From positions 1 through 43,628 of the forward strand of contig CAZFER010000054.1 in assembly GCA_964517495.1 (NCBI GenBank): 43,628 nt of DNA. Reading direction: 5' to 3'. This DNA comes from CAZFER01 sp964517495 (lineage in GTDB: Bacteria > Hinthialibacterota > Hinthialibacteria > Hinthialibacterales > Hinthialibacteraceae). Of the stretch, positions 7,556 through 16,644 are shown piece after piece. Numbering within the stretch: the stretch's first letter is position 1; the number at the start of each line of letters is the position of its first letter. The position numbers and the translations under genes are program-made. The notes beneath the pieces were generated by a model. It was not told where the DNA came from, did no database searches, and saw only the letters and a program-made list of their open reading frames with translations.

Positions 7556-9276
7556 GGATCGTTAGAAAAACCAGTAAGTTGTTTTTAGTGTGTCTTGTTG
7601 TGTGTATGGTTTTCACCATTGTGAACCAACTGAGCTTTGCCTGCTCAACATTAATGATTGGCAGGAATGCGACGGTGGATGGTTCTGTGTTGATGGGGAG
7701 CTCATGTGATGGGGATATCATGGGATTGATTTATGTCATGCCAGCCATGGATTTTTCTGACCAGGAAACCATACCAATGTATTGGAATGTGCCTCGGCCC
7801 ACCACTTACGAAGAGTATGTGGCCAACCTAAGAAAAGGGTATGAATACGTAGGCCGTTTGGCTGTCGAAAAAACATACCGCAGCATTATTTTGGCCGGGA
7901 ATGTCGAAAATATGACGACGGGTGGCATGAATGAGTTTGGCCTAAGTGTGGCTATTGAATTTTTATCGATGCGAGAAGGGCTTGCTTGCAAGCGAGGTGT
8001 TGTTGGACCCAACAGCAACCACTGGACTACATCGCTTATAGCGAATGCGTTAATGCGATGCAAAACAGCGCGCGAAGCTATTCAGCTGGTGGGTTCGATG
8101 GTCGAAGAGTATGGATTTTTATATTATCGCGCTCCAAAAGCGGGAGTGGCATTACCCATCGCGGATGAAAACGAAACGTGGTTGATGGAGATTTTTGGTC
8201 CAGGCGAAAACTGGACGCCTGACAGTGGCAAGCCAGGCGGTGTATGGTGTGCACAGAGAATCCCCGATGGTGAAGTGGGTTGTAGCGCCAACCGAAGCCG
8301 AATTGGCAAAGTGAATTTGGATGATCCAGACCACTTTATGACGTCGTCGAATATATACTCCCTGGCGGAAGAGTTGGGATTTTGGGATAAATCAGAACCA
8401 TTTGTTTGGTATGATATTTATGGCGATCCAGGCAGCCGGTATAATTATTTGCGTGAATGGCGAGCGCTGAGCCTGGCGGCTCCTTCCTTGAATTTGAAAG
8501 TGACTGGTGATCCTGAAACGGATCGATATCCATTCTCGGTTAAACCTGATAAACCGGTTAGTGTGAATAGCATCAAGACAATTTTAAGGGATGGTTATGA
8601 AGGCTCTGAGTTTGATATAACCGAGGATCCCGCTTTTCATGATTCCGACGAAAAGAAAAGTCCACTGGCGCGTCCGTGGGGGCCACCGGAATTGTTCGAT
8701 CTTTTGGATATTACACCCGAACGCGCTTTGAATACACCTACTAGCGGGTATGTTTTTATCTCGCAATTGAGAAGGGGAATGCCGGATCCGATTGCGCATT
8801 GCATGTGGTTTGCTTATGGGCCGGCCTATACCAGTTGTTTTGTTCCTATATATGCTGGGATTACCGATCTACCAGATTCATGGGATCATCCCCCGGATTA
8901 TACCAAAATCAATCGTGAACAAGCGCAATGGAATTTTCGATTTGTGCATAATCTCGCAAATAACCTGGCCTATCAGCATGCGATTAAGAATATCCATAAT
9001 GTAATTCAACCCGCTGAAACGAATTTTTATGAGATTCAATCTGATTTTGAGAAAAGAGCGATTGAAATATTTATTCAATCCGGTGTCAAGTCAGCTCAAA
9101 CGTTTGTTACAGAATATGCCAATCAGTGCTTAAAACAAGTAGGATATACGTATAACGAACTGGTTGATTATCTGATGTTTAAATATTTACTCGGTCATTC
9201 AGAGGTTGCACCTCCGCGACTGCCGTCGATTGCAGTGCCTGTCATCCCTGATATAGAGACAAGTGCATCCAATTGA
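7552..9276 (+). CDS. Secreted peptidase family C69 (dipeptidase-like Ntn hydrolase)
   Basis: A 574-residue protein with a signal peptide of about 30 residues ending SFA, directly followed by Cys31 in CSTLMIGRNATVDGSVLMG. In family C69 the N-terminal Cys freed by processing is the nucleophile and the enzyme is a dipeptidase. Further family features are ENMTTGGMNEFGLSVAIEF near 120-140 and NETWLMEIFGPG near 205. Length is typical. Its ATG overlaps the stop of the BNR-4 gene (ATGA), so the two are translated together. The -3 residue before Cys31 is Ser, so a lipoprotein lipobox is not supported. It converges on the Gfo/Idh gene, with nine bases between the ends. Confidence 0.88.
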   Translation: MRIVRKTSKLFLVCLVVCMVFTIVNQLSFACSTLMIGRNATVDGSVLMGSSCDGDIMGLIYVMPAMDFSDQETIPMYWNVPRPTTYEEYVANLRKGYEYVGRLAVEKTYRSIILAGNVENMTTGGMNEFGLSVAIEFLSMREGLACKRGVVGPNSNHWTTSLIANALMRCKTAREAIQLVGSMVEEYGFLYYRAPKAGVALPIADENETWLMEIFGPGENWTPDSGKPGGVWCAQRIPDGEVGCSANRSRIGKVNLDDPDHFMTSSNIYSLAEELGFWDKSEPFVWYDIYGDPGSRYNYLREWRALSLAAPSLNLKVTGDPETDRYPFSVKPDKPVSVNSIKTILRDGYEGSEFDITEDPAFHDSDEKKSPLARPWGPPELFDLLDITPERALNTPTSGYVFISQLRRGMPDPIAHCMWFAYGPAYTSCFVPIYAGITDLPDSWDHPPDYTKINREQAQWNFRFVHNLANNLAYQHAIKNIHNVIQPAETNFYEIQSDFEKRAIEIFIQSGVKSAQTFVTEYANQCLKQVGYTYNELVDYLMFKYLLGHSEVAPPRLPSIAVPVIPDIETSASN

Positions 9277-9285
9277 AGTAAAACC

Positions 9286-10572
9286 TCAAATTAAACGCCA
9301 CGGATGGCGATATTCACGTGAAAGATACATACTGGCTTCAGGATCGTCCAGAATCAGTTCGTTTTTTGCATCCCAGAAGATTTTACGTCCTGTGCGGTAA
9401 GCAATATTCGCAAGGAAGGTTGCGACACTGGGATCATGGCCGCACTCAATGCTGGAATTGGGAGTTTCGCGGCTTTTGACACAGTCCAGAAAATTGCGAA
9501 TATGAGCCAGTGTACTATTTCCACCCTTTATGCTTTGAGAGGGGATGCGGTCTTCGATACCGCGCACTTCCAGGCAAAAGCGATCCACATACAAAGAACC
9601 GTTTACTCCATGAAATTCGACTCCATGCCCTGCTTTGCCAAACTCGCCCACTCGTGTACAAAGCCCGTTCCAATGGCGCAGCCGGTAGGTCATGATAAAG
9701 TCAGGGAATTTAAATATCGAGGTAAAGGTATCGGGTGTTTCCCGATTGTCATCGACAACATATTTATCGCCGCTTGCGGAGACGCTTTGAGGGCCTTTAA
9801 TTTTCATCGCCCAATAAACGATATCGATTAAATGCACGCCCCATGAGGTTACACACCCACCCGCGTAATCCCAGAAATACAAGGCGGTCGAATGAAAACG
9901 ATTGGGATTGAAGGGGCGCATGGGGGCTGGTCCCAGCCAAAAATCGTAATCCGCCCACGGCGGTGGAGTGCCATCCGGTGGATTTCCCAAACTGCGATAG
10001 GAGAAATTGTTCCAGGTATTTACTTCAGAAATTTTTCCCAACATACCGGATTGAACAATCTCCACTGCTTGTTGCCAATGGGGCTGGCTGCGTTGTTGAG
10101 TTCCCATCTGAACAATTCGTCCTGTATCCGATGCGATCTTCAGCATCACCTGACCTTCGCGGACGTTGTGGGATAAGGGCTTTTCCACATAGACATCTTT
10201 TCCCGCTTGGCAGCTTTGAATGGTTGGAAGTGCATGCCAGTGATCAGGTGTGCCTATCACCACGGCATCGATATCCTTGCGTTCCAGCATTTTTCTGAAA
10301 TCCCGGAAACCTTTGGCCTGGCTTTCTGTTCGTTCAATAGCCGCTTCAATGTGTTTGTCATCAATGTCGCTGATGGCGGCAATGGTCACATCGTCTTCTT
10401 TGATTAAATTCGAAAGAAGAGCGGTACCTCTACCCCCTACACCGATCATACCGATGGTGATTTTTTCATTGGCACTTTTAACGGATTTTGGCAGAATCGT
10501 CATGCCTGACAAAGTGGTTGCGCTTAAAACGCTTGTTTGGGTAAATTTTCTCCGGCTTATTTTATGTTCCAT
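9286..10572 (-). CDS. Tat-exported Gfo/Idh/MocA family oxidoreductase
   Basis: A 428-residue NAD(P)-dependent sugar oxidoreductase of the Gfo/Idh/MocA family. The N terminus carries a twin-arginine signal (SRRKFTQ followed by a hydrophobic stretch to about residue 30), so the folded cofactor-loaded enzyme is probably exported. The Rossmann fold begins GMIGVGGRGTALLSN near 42-56. The family motif EKP lies near residue 130 (VYVEKPLSHN), and the substrate-domain block GWGVHLIDIVYWA lies near 245. Enzymes of this type act on glucose, glucosides or uronic acids. It is transcribed divergently from the pectate lyase, which suggests a role with pectin-derived sugars (inference). Confidence 0.92.
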   Translation of the reverse strand: MEHKISRRKFTQTSVLSATTLSGMTILPKSVKSANEKITIGMIGVGGRGTALLSNLIKEDDVTIAAISDIDDKHIEAAIERTESQAKGFRDFRKMLERKDIDAVVIGTPDHWHALPTIQSCQAGKDVYVEKPLSHNVREGQVMLKIASDTGRIVQMGTQQRSQPHWQQAVEIVQSGMLGKISEVNTWNNFSYRSLGNPPDGTPPPWADYDFWLGPAPMRPFNPNRFHSTALYFWDYAGGCVTSWGVHLIDIVYWAMKIKGPQSVSASGDKYVVDDNRETPDTFTSIFKFPDFIMTYRLRHWNGLCTRVGEFGKAGHGVEFHGVNGSLYVDRFCLEVRGIEDRIPSQSIKGGNSTLAHIRNFLDCVKSRETPNSSIECGHDPSVATFLANIAYRTGRKIFWDAKNELILDDPEASMYLSREYRHPWRLI

Positions 10573-10741
10573 TATATTTTTCTCCTGTGGACGGAGTTGG
10601 TGTTAATAGGTTACTATAGCGATATCGATTTTTCAAAGTGCAGGTTATACTGAATCGTTTTATGGACTAAATTTTATATCTTTGTGAATACTTCACGCAA
10701 AGCGATTCAAATTAAATATGTTAAGAAAGAGGATAAGCCAT

Positions 10742-12100
10742 ATGTTTTTAAGCAGAATAATAATCTCGATAATGATATTTACATCTATGGTGATATCAAG
10801 CAATCCTATTCCACTATTTGCTTCAAGTCAGAAAGTTCTTGCGTTCCCTGAAGCCGAAGGCTTTGGCGCGTATGCCATAGGAGGGCGGGGTGGTGAAGTT
10901 TATCATGTTACTACACTGGATGATGAAGGCCCCGGAAGCTTACGCTGGGCGGTGGAGAAGGAAGGTCCTCGGATCATCGTGTTTGATATATCCGGTACAA
11001 TCCAGCTTAAAAGCACGCTTCGGATTGAGAATCCTTTTATTACCATTGCTGGACAGACGGCGCCTGGGGATGGTATATGTGTACGGGATGACGCAATAGT
11101 CATTGAAACCCATGACGTGATTGTTCGTTATTTACGTTGCCGGTTGGGTGACCAAGGTGATGATGGTGATGCCCTAAGCATCAATGAAGGAAGTGATATC
11201 ATTTTGGACCATTGTTCCGCCAGTTGGAGTTTGGACGAAACATTATCCGCCTCGACGGGAGAACCAACATTGAATCATGTCACTGTGCAGTGGTGTTTTA
11301 TTACTGAGGCGTTAAATCCTGAAAATCATGGATATGGTTCACTGATTCGTGGGACCGGCGGCGCCAAGTATACTTTTCATCATAATCTATATGCCCATAA
11401 TCGTGGACGCAATCCACGCCCGGGGAATTATAACCACAATCCCCACACTGAAGATCCGGAAGGTCTTCTGCTCGATTTTAGAAACAACGTTATATATAAC
11501 TGGAGTGGAAGTTATGCCGGTTATAATGCCGATGAAGAAAGTGTAACCCATTTGAATTATGCCGGCAATTTTTTAATCCCAGGACCCAATTCACAGAATA
11601 ATGGCAAAGCCTACCGAACGGGTTCCCCTTACAATCGAGCCTTCTTTGAGGGGAACGTATATGATTATACAATCCCCAATAATCAATGGGATTTGGTAAT
11701 TTTTAATTCAAGTTGGACGCCTGAAACCATTCAAACTTATAAACAGAAACAACCGTTTGAAACAGGCCCGATCCATAAAGAAGATGCATGGACGGCGTTT
11801 CAACGTGTGATGGCATCCGGGGGAGCCAGTCTGCCCAACCGTGATGAGGTTGATGCACGCCTTGTCAATGAAATTCAAAGAAAGACAGGAAAAATTATCA
11901 ATAGTCAAAAAGAGGTAGGTGGATGGCCTTCATTGGATACCCTGCCACCTCCTAAAGATACCGACCAGGATGGTATGCCTGATTTATGGGAGATCACCCA
12001 TAAACTCGATCCACAAAATCCGGAAGACCGGAATGGTGATCAGGATGGAGATGGGTATATTAATTTGGAGGAATATCTTAACGCTCTGGGTATGTTTTGA
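10742..12100 (+). CDS. Secreted pectate-lyase-like protein with C-terminal calcium repeats
   Basis: A 452-residue exported beta-helix protein. I chose ATG 10742, which follows AAGAGGA at proper spacing; an ATG eight codons upstream has no ribosome binding site. After the signal peptide the mature protein opens FPEAEGFGAYAIGGRGG and continues SLRWAV, GTI and ITIAGQTAPGDG, the typical start of bacterial PL1-like pectate lyases. The DHCSASWSLDE block and a basic NRGRNPRPG segment match the calcium site and catalytic-arginine region. The tail (DTDQDGMPDLWE, DRNGDQDGDGYINLEEY) forms calcium-binding repeats of TSP3 or dockerin-like type. It would cut de-esterified pectin by beta-elimination. Confidence 0.9.
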   Translation: MFLSRIIISIMIFTSMVISSNPIPLFASSQKVLAFPEAEGFGAYAIGGRGGEVYHVTTLDDEGPGSLRWAVEKEGPRIIVFDISGTIQLKSTLRIENPFITIAGQTAPGDGICVRDDAIVIETHDVIVRYLRCRLGDQGDDGDALSINEGSDIILDHCSASWSLDETLSASTGEPTLNHVTVQWCFITEALNPENHGYGSLIRGTGGAKYTFHHNLYAHNRGRNPRPGNYNHNPHTEDPEGLLLDFRNNVIYNWSGSYAGYNADEESVTHLNYAGNFLIPGPNSQNNGKAYRTGSPYNRAFFEGNVYDYTIPNNQWDLVIFNSSWTPETIQTYKQKQPFETGPIHKEDAWTAFQRVMASGGASLPNRDEVDARLVNEIQRKTGKIINSQKEVGGWPSLDTLPPPKDTDQDGMPDLWEITHKLDPQNPEDRNGDQDGDGYINLEEYLNALGMF

Positions 12101-12318
12101 TATTTCCGTTGGCTTAACAAGTTATGTGATATTCTTCTCCCTGGGGAGAGTGAATTTCGACAAAGTTATCCCTATACACTTTGTCATTATCCATGAATTT
12201 CCATTATTAAACCGTATCCCATGTCGTAAATTTTCCTACAAACCCCTTCTTGCATTGTCTACAAAATTGAATATATGACGCGATAGTTCCTCAATCGATC
12301 TTCTCTTATCCTTTTTCA

Positions 12319-13455
12319 ATGACGACTGAAGCAGAATTCACTCTTATTGGTGATAAAGATACAGATGAGCATTTTAACATGCACGGTGAACCACCGGAAA
12401 TTGGAGAATTGAAACTGATGGTTGAAAGTGGATGGGCGGAAGATAACCAGGCCACGTTTATCCTGTGGATACGAGGTCAACAGAATGATGGTGATGATCT
12501 CAGCATGAACTTCTCAACATCTGAAGATCACGTTGTGTTTTTTGTTGCTGCTGACGATGATACACCATTTGAATATGCCCAGCGTGTCTGTGATGTATTG
12601 GAAAACGCTTTTGCTCAGGCGGGTGGTACTTCAGCTAGCCAGGTGGAGTGCAAAGCGTCTGAAGATAATCCAGGATTGATCACTGTCAGTTTGGAGGATG
12701 GAGTTATTGAGCAGGGGTACCTCGGAATTAAACGGCTAAAAAAGGATACGAGTATCAATCCAACATTTATTCCCATAGTAACGCCAACCATTGAGCCAAC
12801 ACCAATTGTGCCGACCATAACTCCAACACCTACACCATCTCCGAATCTCACACCAACGCCAATCTCAACCCAAACCCCAACACCTACACCAGGGGAGACG
12901 ACACCTGATATTTCGTTGGAATTTGAAACAGACACATTATCGGGCAATCAACTGGCTGAAATACCAGGTGGATTCAGAAATGCACCAGGAGGTGAGGTGG
13001 AGACAGGTGTTGATGTTCAAAGCGATATCCCTTCATCCTCAGATGGAGCGGGTCTATCAATTACCGTTGCCCAGGATGAAGTGGGTTTACTCTATATGCC
13101 TGATGCCATTGAATCCGAATACCCGGTATTGCTTCGCTTAACATTGTCCGCATCCGCTTCTAATGCCTCTGTTGTACTGGGAGCCTTGAAGGGAAGCCTG
13201 CAGGGTCAAACCGCCGATGGCTCGATCGCAATGGATAATCCCCTGGTATCAGAAGCCTTTGTGGACGAAGAAGGCGCATTAGTTCTTGTTTATGAGCCGG
13301 ATGTGGGAAATGTATTAACTCCCTTCATTCAAGTATCTTCTTCAACCCCGGATAGCAGTGATGAAGTCATCGTTAAATTCGACCGCCTTGAGGGATACAT
13401 CATCGACGAGGATTTCAACATTCGTCCCGGGTTGTTCCGGCGAAAAATGGAATAA
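12319..13455 (+). CDS. Two-domain hypothetical protein joined by a Thr-Pro linker, no signal peptide visible
   Basis: A 378-residue protein. Residues 1-150 form an acidic domain of unknown family. Residues about 153-197 are a TPTP-rich linker, and 198-378 are a Ser/Ala/Val-rich beta-sandwich-like domain. Thr-Pro linkers normally sit in exported proteins, and the metalloprotease at 3062 has one, yet this frame starts without a signal sequence and without a ribosome binding site. The upstream in-frame sequence is open only back to a stop at 12268 and offers no better start. It may be a 5'-truncated remnant or may be wrongly started. No function assigned. Confidence 0.6.
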   Translation: MTTEAEFTLIGDKDTDEHFNMHGEPPEIGELKLMVESGWAEDNQATFILWIRGQQNDGDDLSMNFSTSEDHVVFFVAADDDTPFEYAQRVCDVLENAFAQAGGTSASQVECKASEDNPGLITVSLEDGVIEQGYLGIKRLKKDTSINPTFIPIVTPTIEPTPIVPTITPTPTPSPNLTPTPISTQTPTPTPGETTPDISLEFETDTLSGNQLAEIPGGFRNAPGGEVETGVDVQSDIPSSSDGAGLSITVAQDEVGLLYMPDAIESEYPVLLRLTLSASASNASVVLGALKGSLQGQTADGSIAMDNPLVSEAFVDEEGALVLVYEPDVGNVLTPFIQVSSSTPDSSDEVIVKFDRLEGYIIDEDFNIRPGLFRRKME

Positions 13456-13570
13456 TGGTTGCCTTTGTGTTTTTATCGATTGTCTCATATTTTATATTTA
13501 CAAAAACAAGGTGAAATATGAAATATCATTCAATGGATCATCTTCAGCAGACTATTGGGAATCGTATTAA

Positions 13571-14347
13571 TTAATCACTGCTATCAAAAGGAAAATATTT
13601 GTCAATCTCTGCCTCGGATAGTTCCTTTAAATAACGGCTGACACGCTCGACGAGCAAGTCAACCAGTTTCTTCCCTTTTTCAGCTGTGCCTGGGCGAGGA
13701 TTACCGACGCCGGAATTGGTGGTGACGATATGCCAGGGACGAGTCACTTGCACCCAGCCCTCTTTCATGCCATATAGCCGTGGAGGTTTGACTGAGCCAT
13801 CATCCGCAGTACCAGGATCCATTAAATGGGGGAATAGATGCAGGCCGATACTGGTTTCCATCTCGCCAGCATGGTCACCGGCTTCTTCAAACAACTCAGC
13901 ATAGTGATCGTTGCACACCTCATACCAATTAATCAGGCTGAGATGGACCTGGGTTTTCCCATAGAACTCACGCAGGGTGTGCTTTAAGCTATTGCCGCCA
14001 TGCCCATTGAATAGCACCACTTTACGGATTTTATGCAGCTCAAGTGAAACAATAACATCGCGGATGATGACATCCAAGGTGGAAGGATTGAGCGAGATGG
14101 TCATGGGATAACCGAGCAGATTGGTATCAACGCCGAATGGCAGGCAGGGCAGCAGGCAAACATTAGCCCCCATTTGATGCGCCTGTTCGCAGATCAAATC
14201 ACCCAACATGGTGGTGGTAATGGTATCGGTGCCATAGGGCATATGCAAGTTATGTGGCTCGGTTGCGCCGATGGGCAGCACGGCCACTTCATATGGATTC
14301 TCTTTGATATAACTATAACGGGTTTCGTCGAGTTTCCAGGGTTTCAT
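13571..14347 (-). CDS. Creatininase family amidohydrolase
   Basis: A 258-residue metalloamidohydrolase of the creatininase fold. Metal-site motifs are present: GATEPHNLHMPYGTD at about 27-41, NGHGGN near 114-119, and DHAGEMETS near 158-166. Besides creatinine amidohydrolase, the family includes enzymes acting on formamide-type intermediates (ArfB, MftE-like), so the substrate cannot be named. Its ATG overlaps the aroK stop by four bases. It is the last gene of the aroE-aroK operon, an unusual partner for shikimate genes. Confidence 0.88.
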   Translation of the reverse strand: MKPWKLDETRYSYIKENPYEVAVLPIGATEPHNLHMPYGTDTITTTMLGDLICEQAHQMGANVCLLPCLPFGVDTNLLGYPMTISLNPSTLDVIIRDVIVSLELHKIRKVVLFNGHGGNSLKHTLREFYGKTQVHLSLINWYEVCNDHYAELFEEAGDHAGEMETSIGLHLFPHLMDPGTADDGSVKPPRLYGMKEGWVQVTRPWHIVTTNSGVGNPRPGTAEKGKKLVDLLVERVSRYLKELSEAEIDKYFPFDSSD

Positions 14348-14883
14348 GATTTCCTTTGCATGGTTTGGGATGGAGTATGATGTTTCCAGGCTTCAATGAT
14401 TTGTTGAGCGCAATCATCAAAACTATATTGTTCGGTATCAATAATAAAATGGGCGGCCTCTTGATAACGGGGCAGCCGCTCGGTTATCACCGCCTTGATT
14501 TCATCGACATGGGATTGGCTGCCTGTTAAAGAAGGGCGGTTATTATCATTGCGGATACGTTTGGCAATCGCCTCAATAGGGGCTTGCAGCCAAACCACAA
14601 ATCCATTGCACCGAAGATCATGAATGTTGTCGTCGCGTATGATAACGCCTCCTCCCGCATCGATGATGATATTATCCAAATCGGTTAGTTCTTCCACCAA
14701 TAGGCGTTCTTCTTCGCGAAAACAGTCCCAGCCGGATTGTTTTACATAATCAACGATTTTTTGTTCCAACCGCTCTTCCAATATTTCATCCATATGGTAA
14801 ACGGGCATATCCAACTGGAAGTGTAGTTGGTCGCTAAGCGTGGTTTTGCCAGTACCGCGATAACCTATCAATACAAGATTCAT
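14344..14883 (-). CDS. aroK: Shikimate kinase
   Basis: A 179-residue cytoplasmic kinase that phosphorylates shikimate at the 3-hydroxyl with ATP, the fifth step to chorismate. The Walker A motif GYRGTGKT is at residues 7-14. The substrate-binding Asp lies in HMDE (about 30-33), FREEE follows near 56, and the GGG triplet near 77 contacts shikimate. The lid motif NNRPSL lies near 115. Length is normal. The gene overlaps aroE upstream (four bases) and the creatininase-family gene downstream (four bases). Confidence 0.92.
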   Translation of the reverse strand: MNLVLIGYRGTGKTTLSDQLHFQLDMPVYHMDEILEERLEQKIVDYVKQSGWDCFREEERLLVEELTDLDNIIIDAGGGVIIRDDNIHDLRCNGFVVWLQAPIEAIAKRIRNDNNRPSLTGSQSHVDEIKAVITERLPRYQEAAHFIIDTEQYSFDDCAQQIIEAWKHHTPSQTMQRKS

Positions 14884-15740
14884 GAATGTCCTAACACTTT
14901 CTCAACCGCCTGTTGCATGACGTGTGTGGGCGGAGTTTTTCCAGTCCAGATGTGAAATTGTTCTGCGCCTTGATTAACGAACATCGGCACGCCGTTGATG
15001 ATACGGGCAAAGCGTGCTTCAGCCCGCTGTAACAGCAGGGTTTTGGCCGGATTGTAAATCATATCAAAAACCAGGTGTTTTTGTGAGAGCCATGATTCCT
15101 CCACCAAACAGTCATCAACGTTTGGGTGCATGCCAATCGGTGTGGTGTTGATGATAATATCTGATTCAGCGAGGATTTCACGCATTTCATCCTTTTCTGT
15201 TGGGGCGGTGGTGATCATCACGGATGTGTGGGGGTGCAGATCGGTGGAAATCTTTTGGGCTTTGGAGGCGCTGGTGGGGCGGTGAAGAAGGTAGATTTTC
15301 CTTGGCTTGCGTTCGCACGCAAGGGTAAAGGCCACTGCACGGGCGGCTCCGCCCACACCCAAGATGGCAATAACTTTGCCGTCGGCTTTTTCTTCTGCTT
15401 CCAGAGCGCTAAGGGCGCCAAAACCATCGGTGTTGGCTCCGTATAGTTTTCCGTTTTCATTGGTTACAGTGTTGACCGCACCAATATTACGGGCTAGTGG
15501 TGTTATCTCATCCAGGTATGGCATGATTTCAATTTTGTGGGGAATGGTCACTGACAGTCCCCGGATATTAAAGCCCAGCATCCCTTCGATGGCCTTACCC
15601 ACCTCTTTGACATGAAAGGCCACATAGGCATAATTCAATCCCAACGCCTCGAAAGCGGCGTTATGCATACACGGCGAAAGCGAATGCTCCACTGGATCGC
15701 CGATAACGGCGCAAATCGTTGTTTTTCCATCTATCATCAT
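14880..15740 (-). CDS. aroE: Shikimate dehydrogenase
   Basis: A 286-residue NADPH-dependent enzyme that reduces 3-dehydroshikimate to shikimate. The shikimate-binding motif SLSPCMHN lies near residues 18-25, SVTIPHK near 63-69 holds the catalytic Lys, and NTDGFG near 102 holds the catalytic Asp. The nucleotide loop GVGGAARAV lies near 129-137. The ATG at 15740 follows AGGATAGGT at suitable spacing; a TTG two codons upstream is less likely. It leads an operon with aroK and a creatininase-family gene. Confidence 0.92.
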   Translation of the reverse strand: MMIDGKTTICAVIGDPVEHSLSPCMHNAAFEALGLNYAYVAFHVKEVGKAIEGMLGFNIRGLSVTIPHKIEIMPYLDEITPLARNIGAVNTVTNENGKLYGANTDGFGALSALEAEEKADGKVIAILGVGGAARAVAFTLACERKPRKIYLLHRPTSASKAQKISTDLHPHTSVMITTAPTEKDEMREILAESDIIINTTPIGMHPNVDDCLVEESWLSQKHLVFDMIYNPAKTLLLQRAEARFARIINGVPMFVNQGAEQFHIWTGKTPPTHVMQQAVEKVLGHS

Positions 15741-15925
15741 ATTCAAACCTATCCTGATATCGCAATGTGTTAATTTATCTTAAACGGATTCCCGGTAAAA
15801 TTGTAGCGCGTGATATAGTGCTTTGAATTTTAATGATTTAGTGAATCACATAAGATTGCTAGAACAATAATATTAAGGTTGAAAAGGTAAGAAAAATAAA
15901 AAAGATAAAGTGGTTGATTCAAAAA

Positions 15926-16138
15926 TTAAGCCGATGTTTTGAGCGAAGCGGTTTTTTCCTCAATGGAATTAATAACGTCTTGAATTGTTTCGACTTCACG
16001 TTCTTCAAAATAGGCTTCGCCACATTGAGGGCAAACCCATGCGGGTACTCTATTTAAAGTCACATGACAATCCTGCCTATCGATGTGAACAGGAGCAGTT
16101 GATCGTTCCATTGATCCTTGACAATGAATACATTTCAT
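15926..16138 (-). CDS. YgiT-type zinc-finger antitoxin
   Basis: A 70-residue protein with CIHC at 3-6 and CPQC near 36-39, the four-Cys zinc ribbon of YgiT/MqsA-type antitoxins. The N-terminal MKCIHCQGSMERS and the VPAWVCPQCGEAYFEE block are typical. A short helix follows, with no separate HTH domain. Its ATG overlaps the stop of the DUF4258 gene (ATGA), the usual order for these pairs. It should neutralise the upstream toxin and repress the operon. Family assignment is firm; antitoxin function is inferred from pairing. Confidence 0.85.
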   Translation of the reverse strand: MKCIHCQGSMERSTAPVHIDRQDCHVTLNRVPAWVCPQCGEAYFEEREVETIQDVINSIEEKTASLKTSA

Positions 16139-16422
16139 GATTTCTTCCTTTCTCTAAAATTATTGCTCCATTCATAAGGAGCAGGAAGATATGCTGTAAT
16201 TATAGCAAGATAATCATCCTTCGGAGAACAAACAACATGAATATATCTATTATAGTCTCCTTTTCCTAAAATCAAACAACTGTGTCCCCTGCTATCCTCT
16301 GGGTAATCTTCGATTATCTCACCATTTTCGATAACAAATCGTACTTCTTTTGTACTGATTAAACGATGCGGTTTACTCATCTGATGTAAAGCATGGGGTA
16401 AAAATAAAAATAGTATTGTCAA
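16135..16422 (-). CDS. DUF4258 domain protein, probable toxin of a type II pair
   Basis: A 95-residue basic-tailed protein. The DUF4258 pattern is visible: LPHALHQM, then EVRFVIENGEIIEDYPEDSRGHSCLILG, then YIHVVCSPKDDYLAIITAYLP. In this family the beta-sheet core resembles RelE/HigB-like RNases, and members are often encoded with YgiT-type zinc-finger antitoxins as here. The frame has no good start; the nominal TTG at 16422 overlaps the stop of a truncated PIN gene and has no ribosome binding site. The N terminus may therefore have been altered by the rearrangement that removed the 3' half of the PIN gene. Confidence 0.75.
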   Translation of the reverse strand: MTILFLFLPHALHQMSKPHRLISTKEVRFVIENGEIIEDYPEDSRGHSCLILGKGDYNRYIHVVCSPKDDYLAIITAYLPAPYEWSNNFRERKKS

Positions 16423-16644
16423 GAATACTCAGGTGGTGTTTCTACCCAGGTGATATAAGAAGCAAATACACTTGATTTGACACACTCATAGAATTTACGG
16501 TGAGCCGTGAGACATTCATAAATCATAAAGTCAGGGGCAATACAGTAAATTTCAGGATGTATAATATCGCAGAGCCTCTAATCTATGTCTTTCTGGAACA
16601 ACCCATTTTACGGCAATGCTTGCATCAATAACATATGTTTTCAC
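16419..16644 (-). pseudogene. Truncated, frameshifted PIN-domain toxin (VapC-like)
   Basis: Starting at GTG 16644, the frame reads KTYVIDASIAVKWVVPE, the N-terminal strand of PIN RNases with the first catalytic Asp, then stops near 16554. A second frame continues HPEIYCIAPDFMIYECLTA (PDFMIYE is the usual second block) and WVETPPEYS to a stop at 16419-16421. The total is about 75 codons against ~130 for the family, so the 3' half with the remaining acidic residues is missing. The GTG overlaps the stop of the antitoxin remnant (GTGA). Confidence 0.8.

Noticed and set aside
9436..9831. 131-residue plus frame
   Set aside because: Fully antisense to the Gfo/Idh/MocA gene, which has strong family motifs; no ribosome binding site.
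10573..10741. Possible -10 box TATACT at 10646-10651 between the divergent Gfo/Idh and pectate lyase genes
   Set aside because: No matching -35 hexamer at 16-18 bases, so a promoter cannot be claimed.
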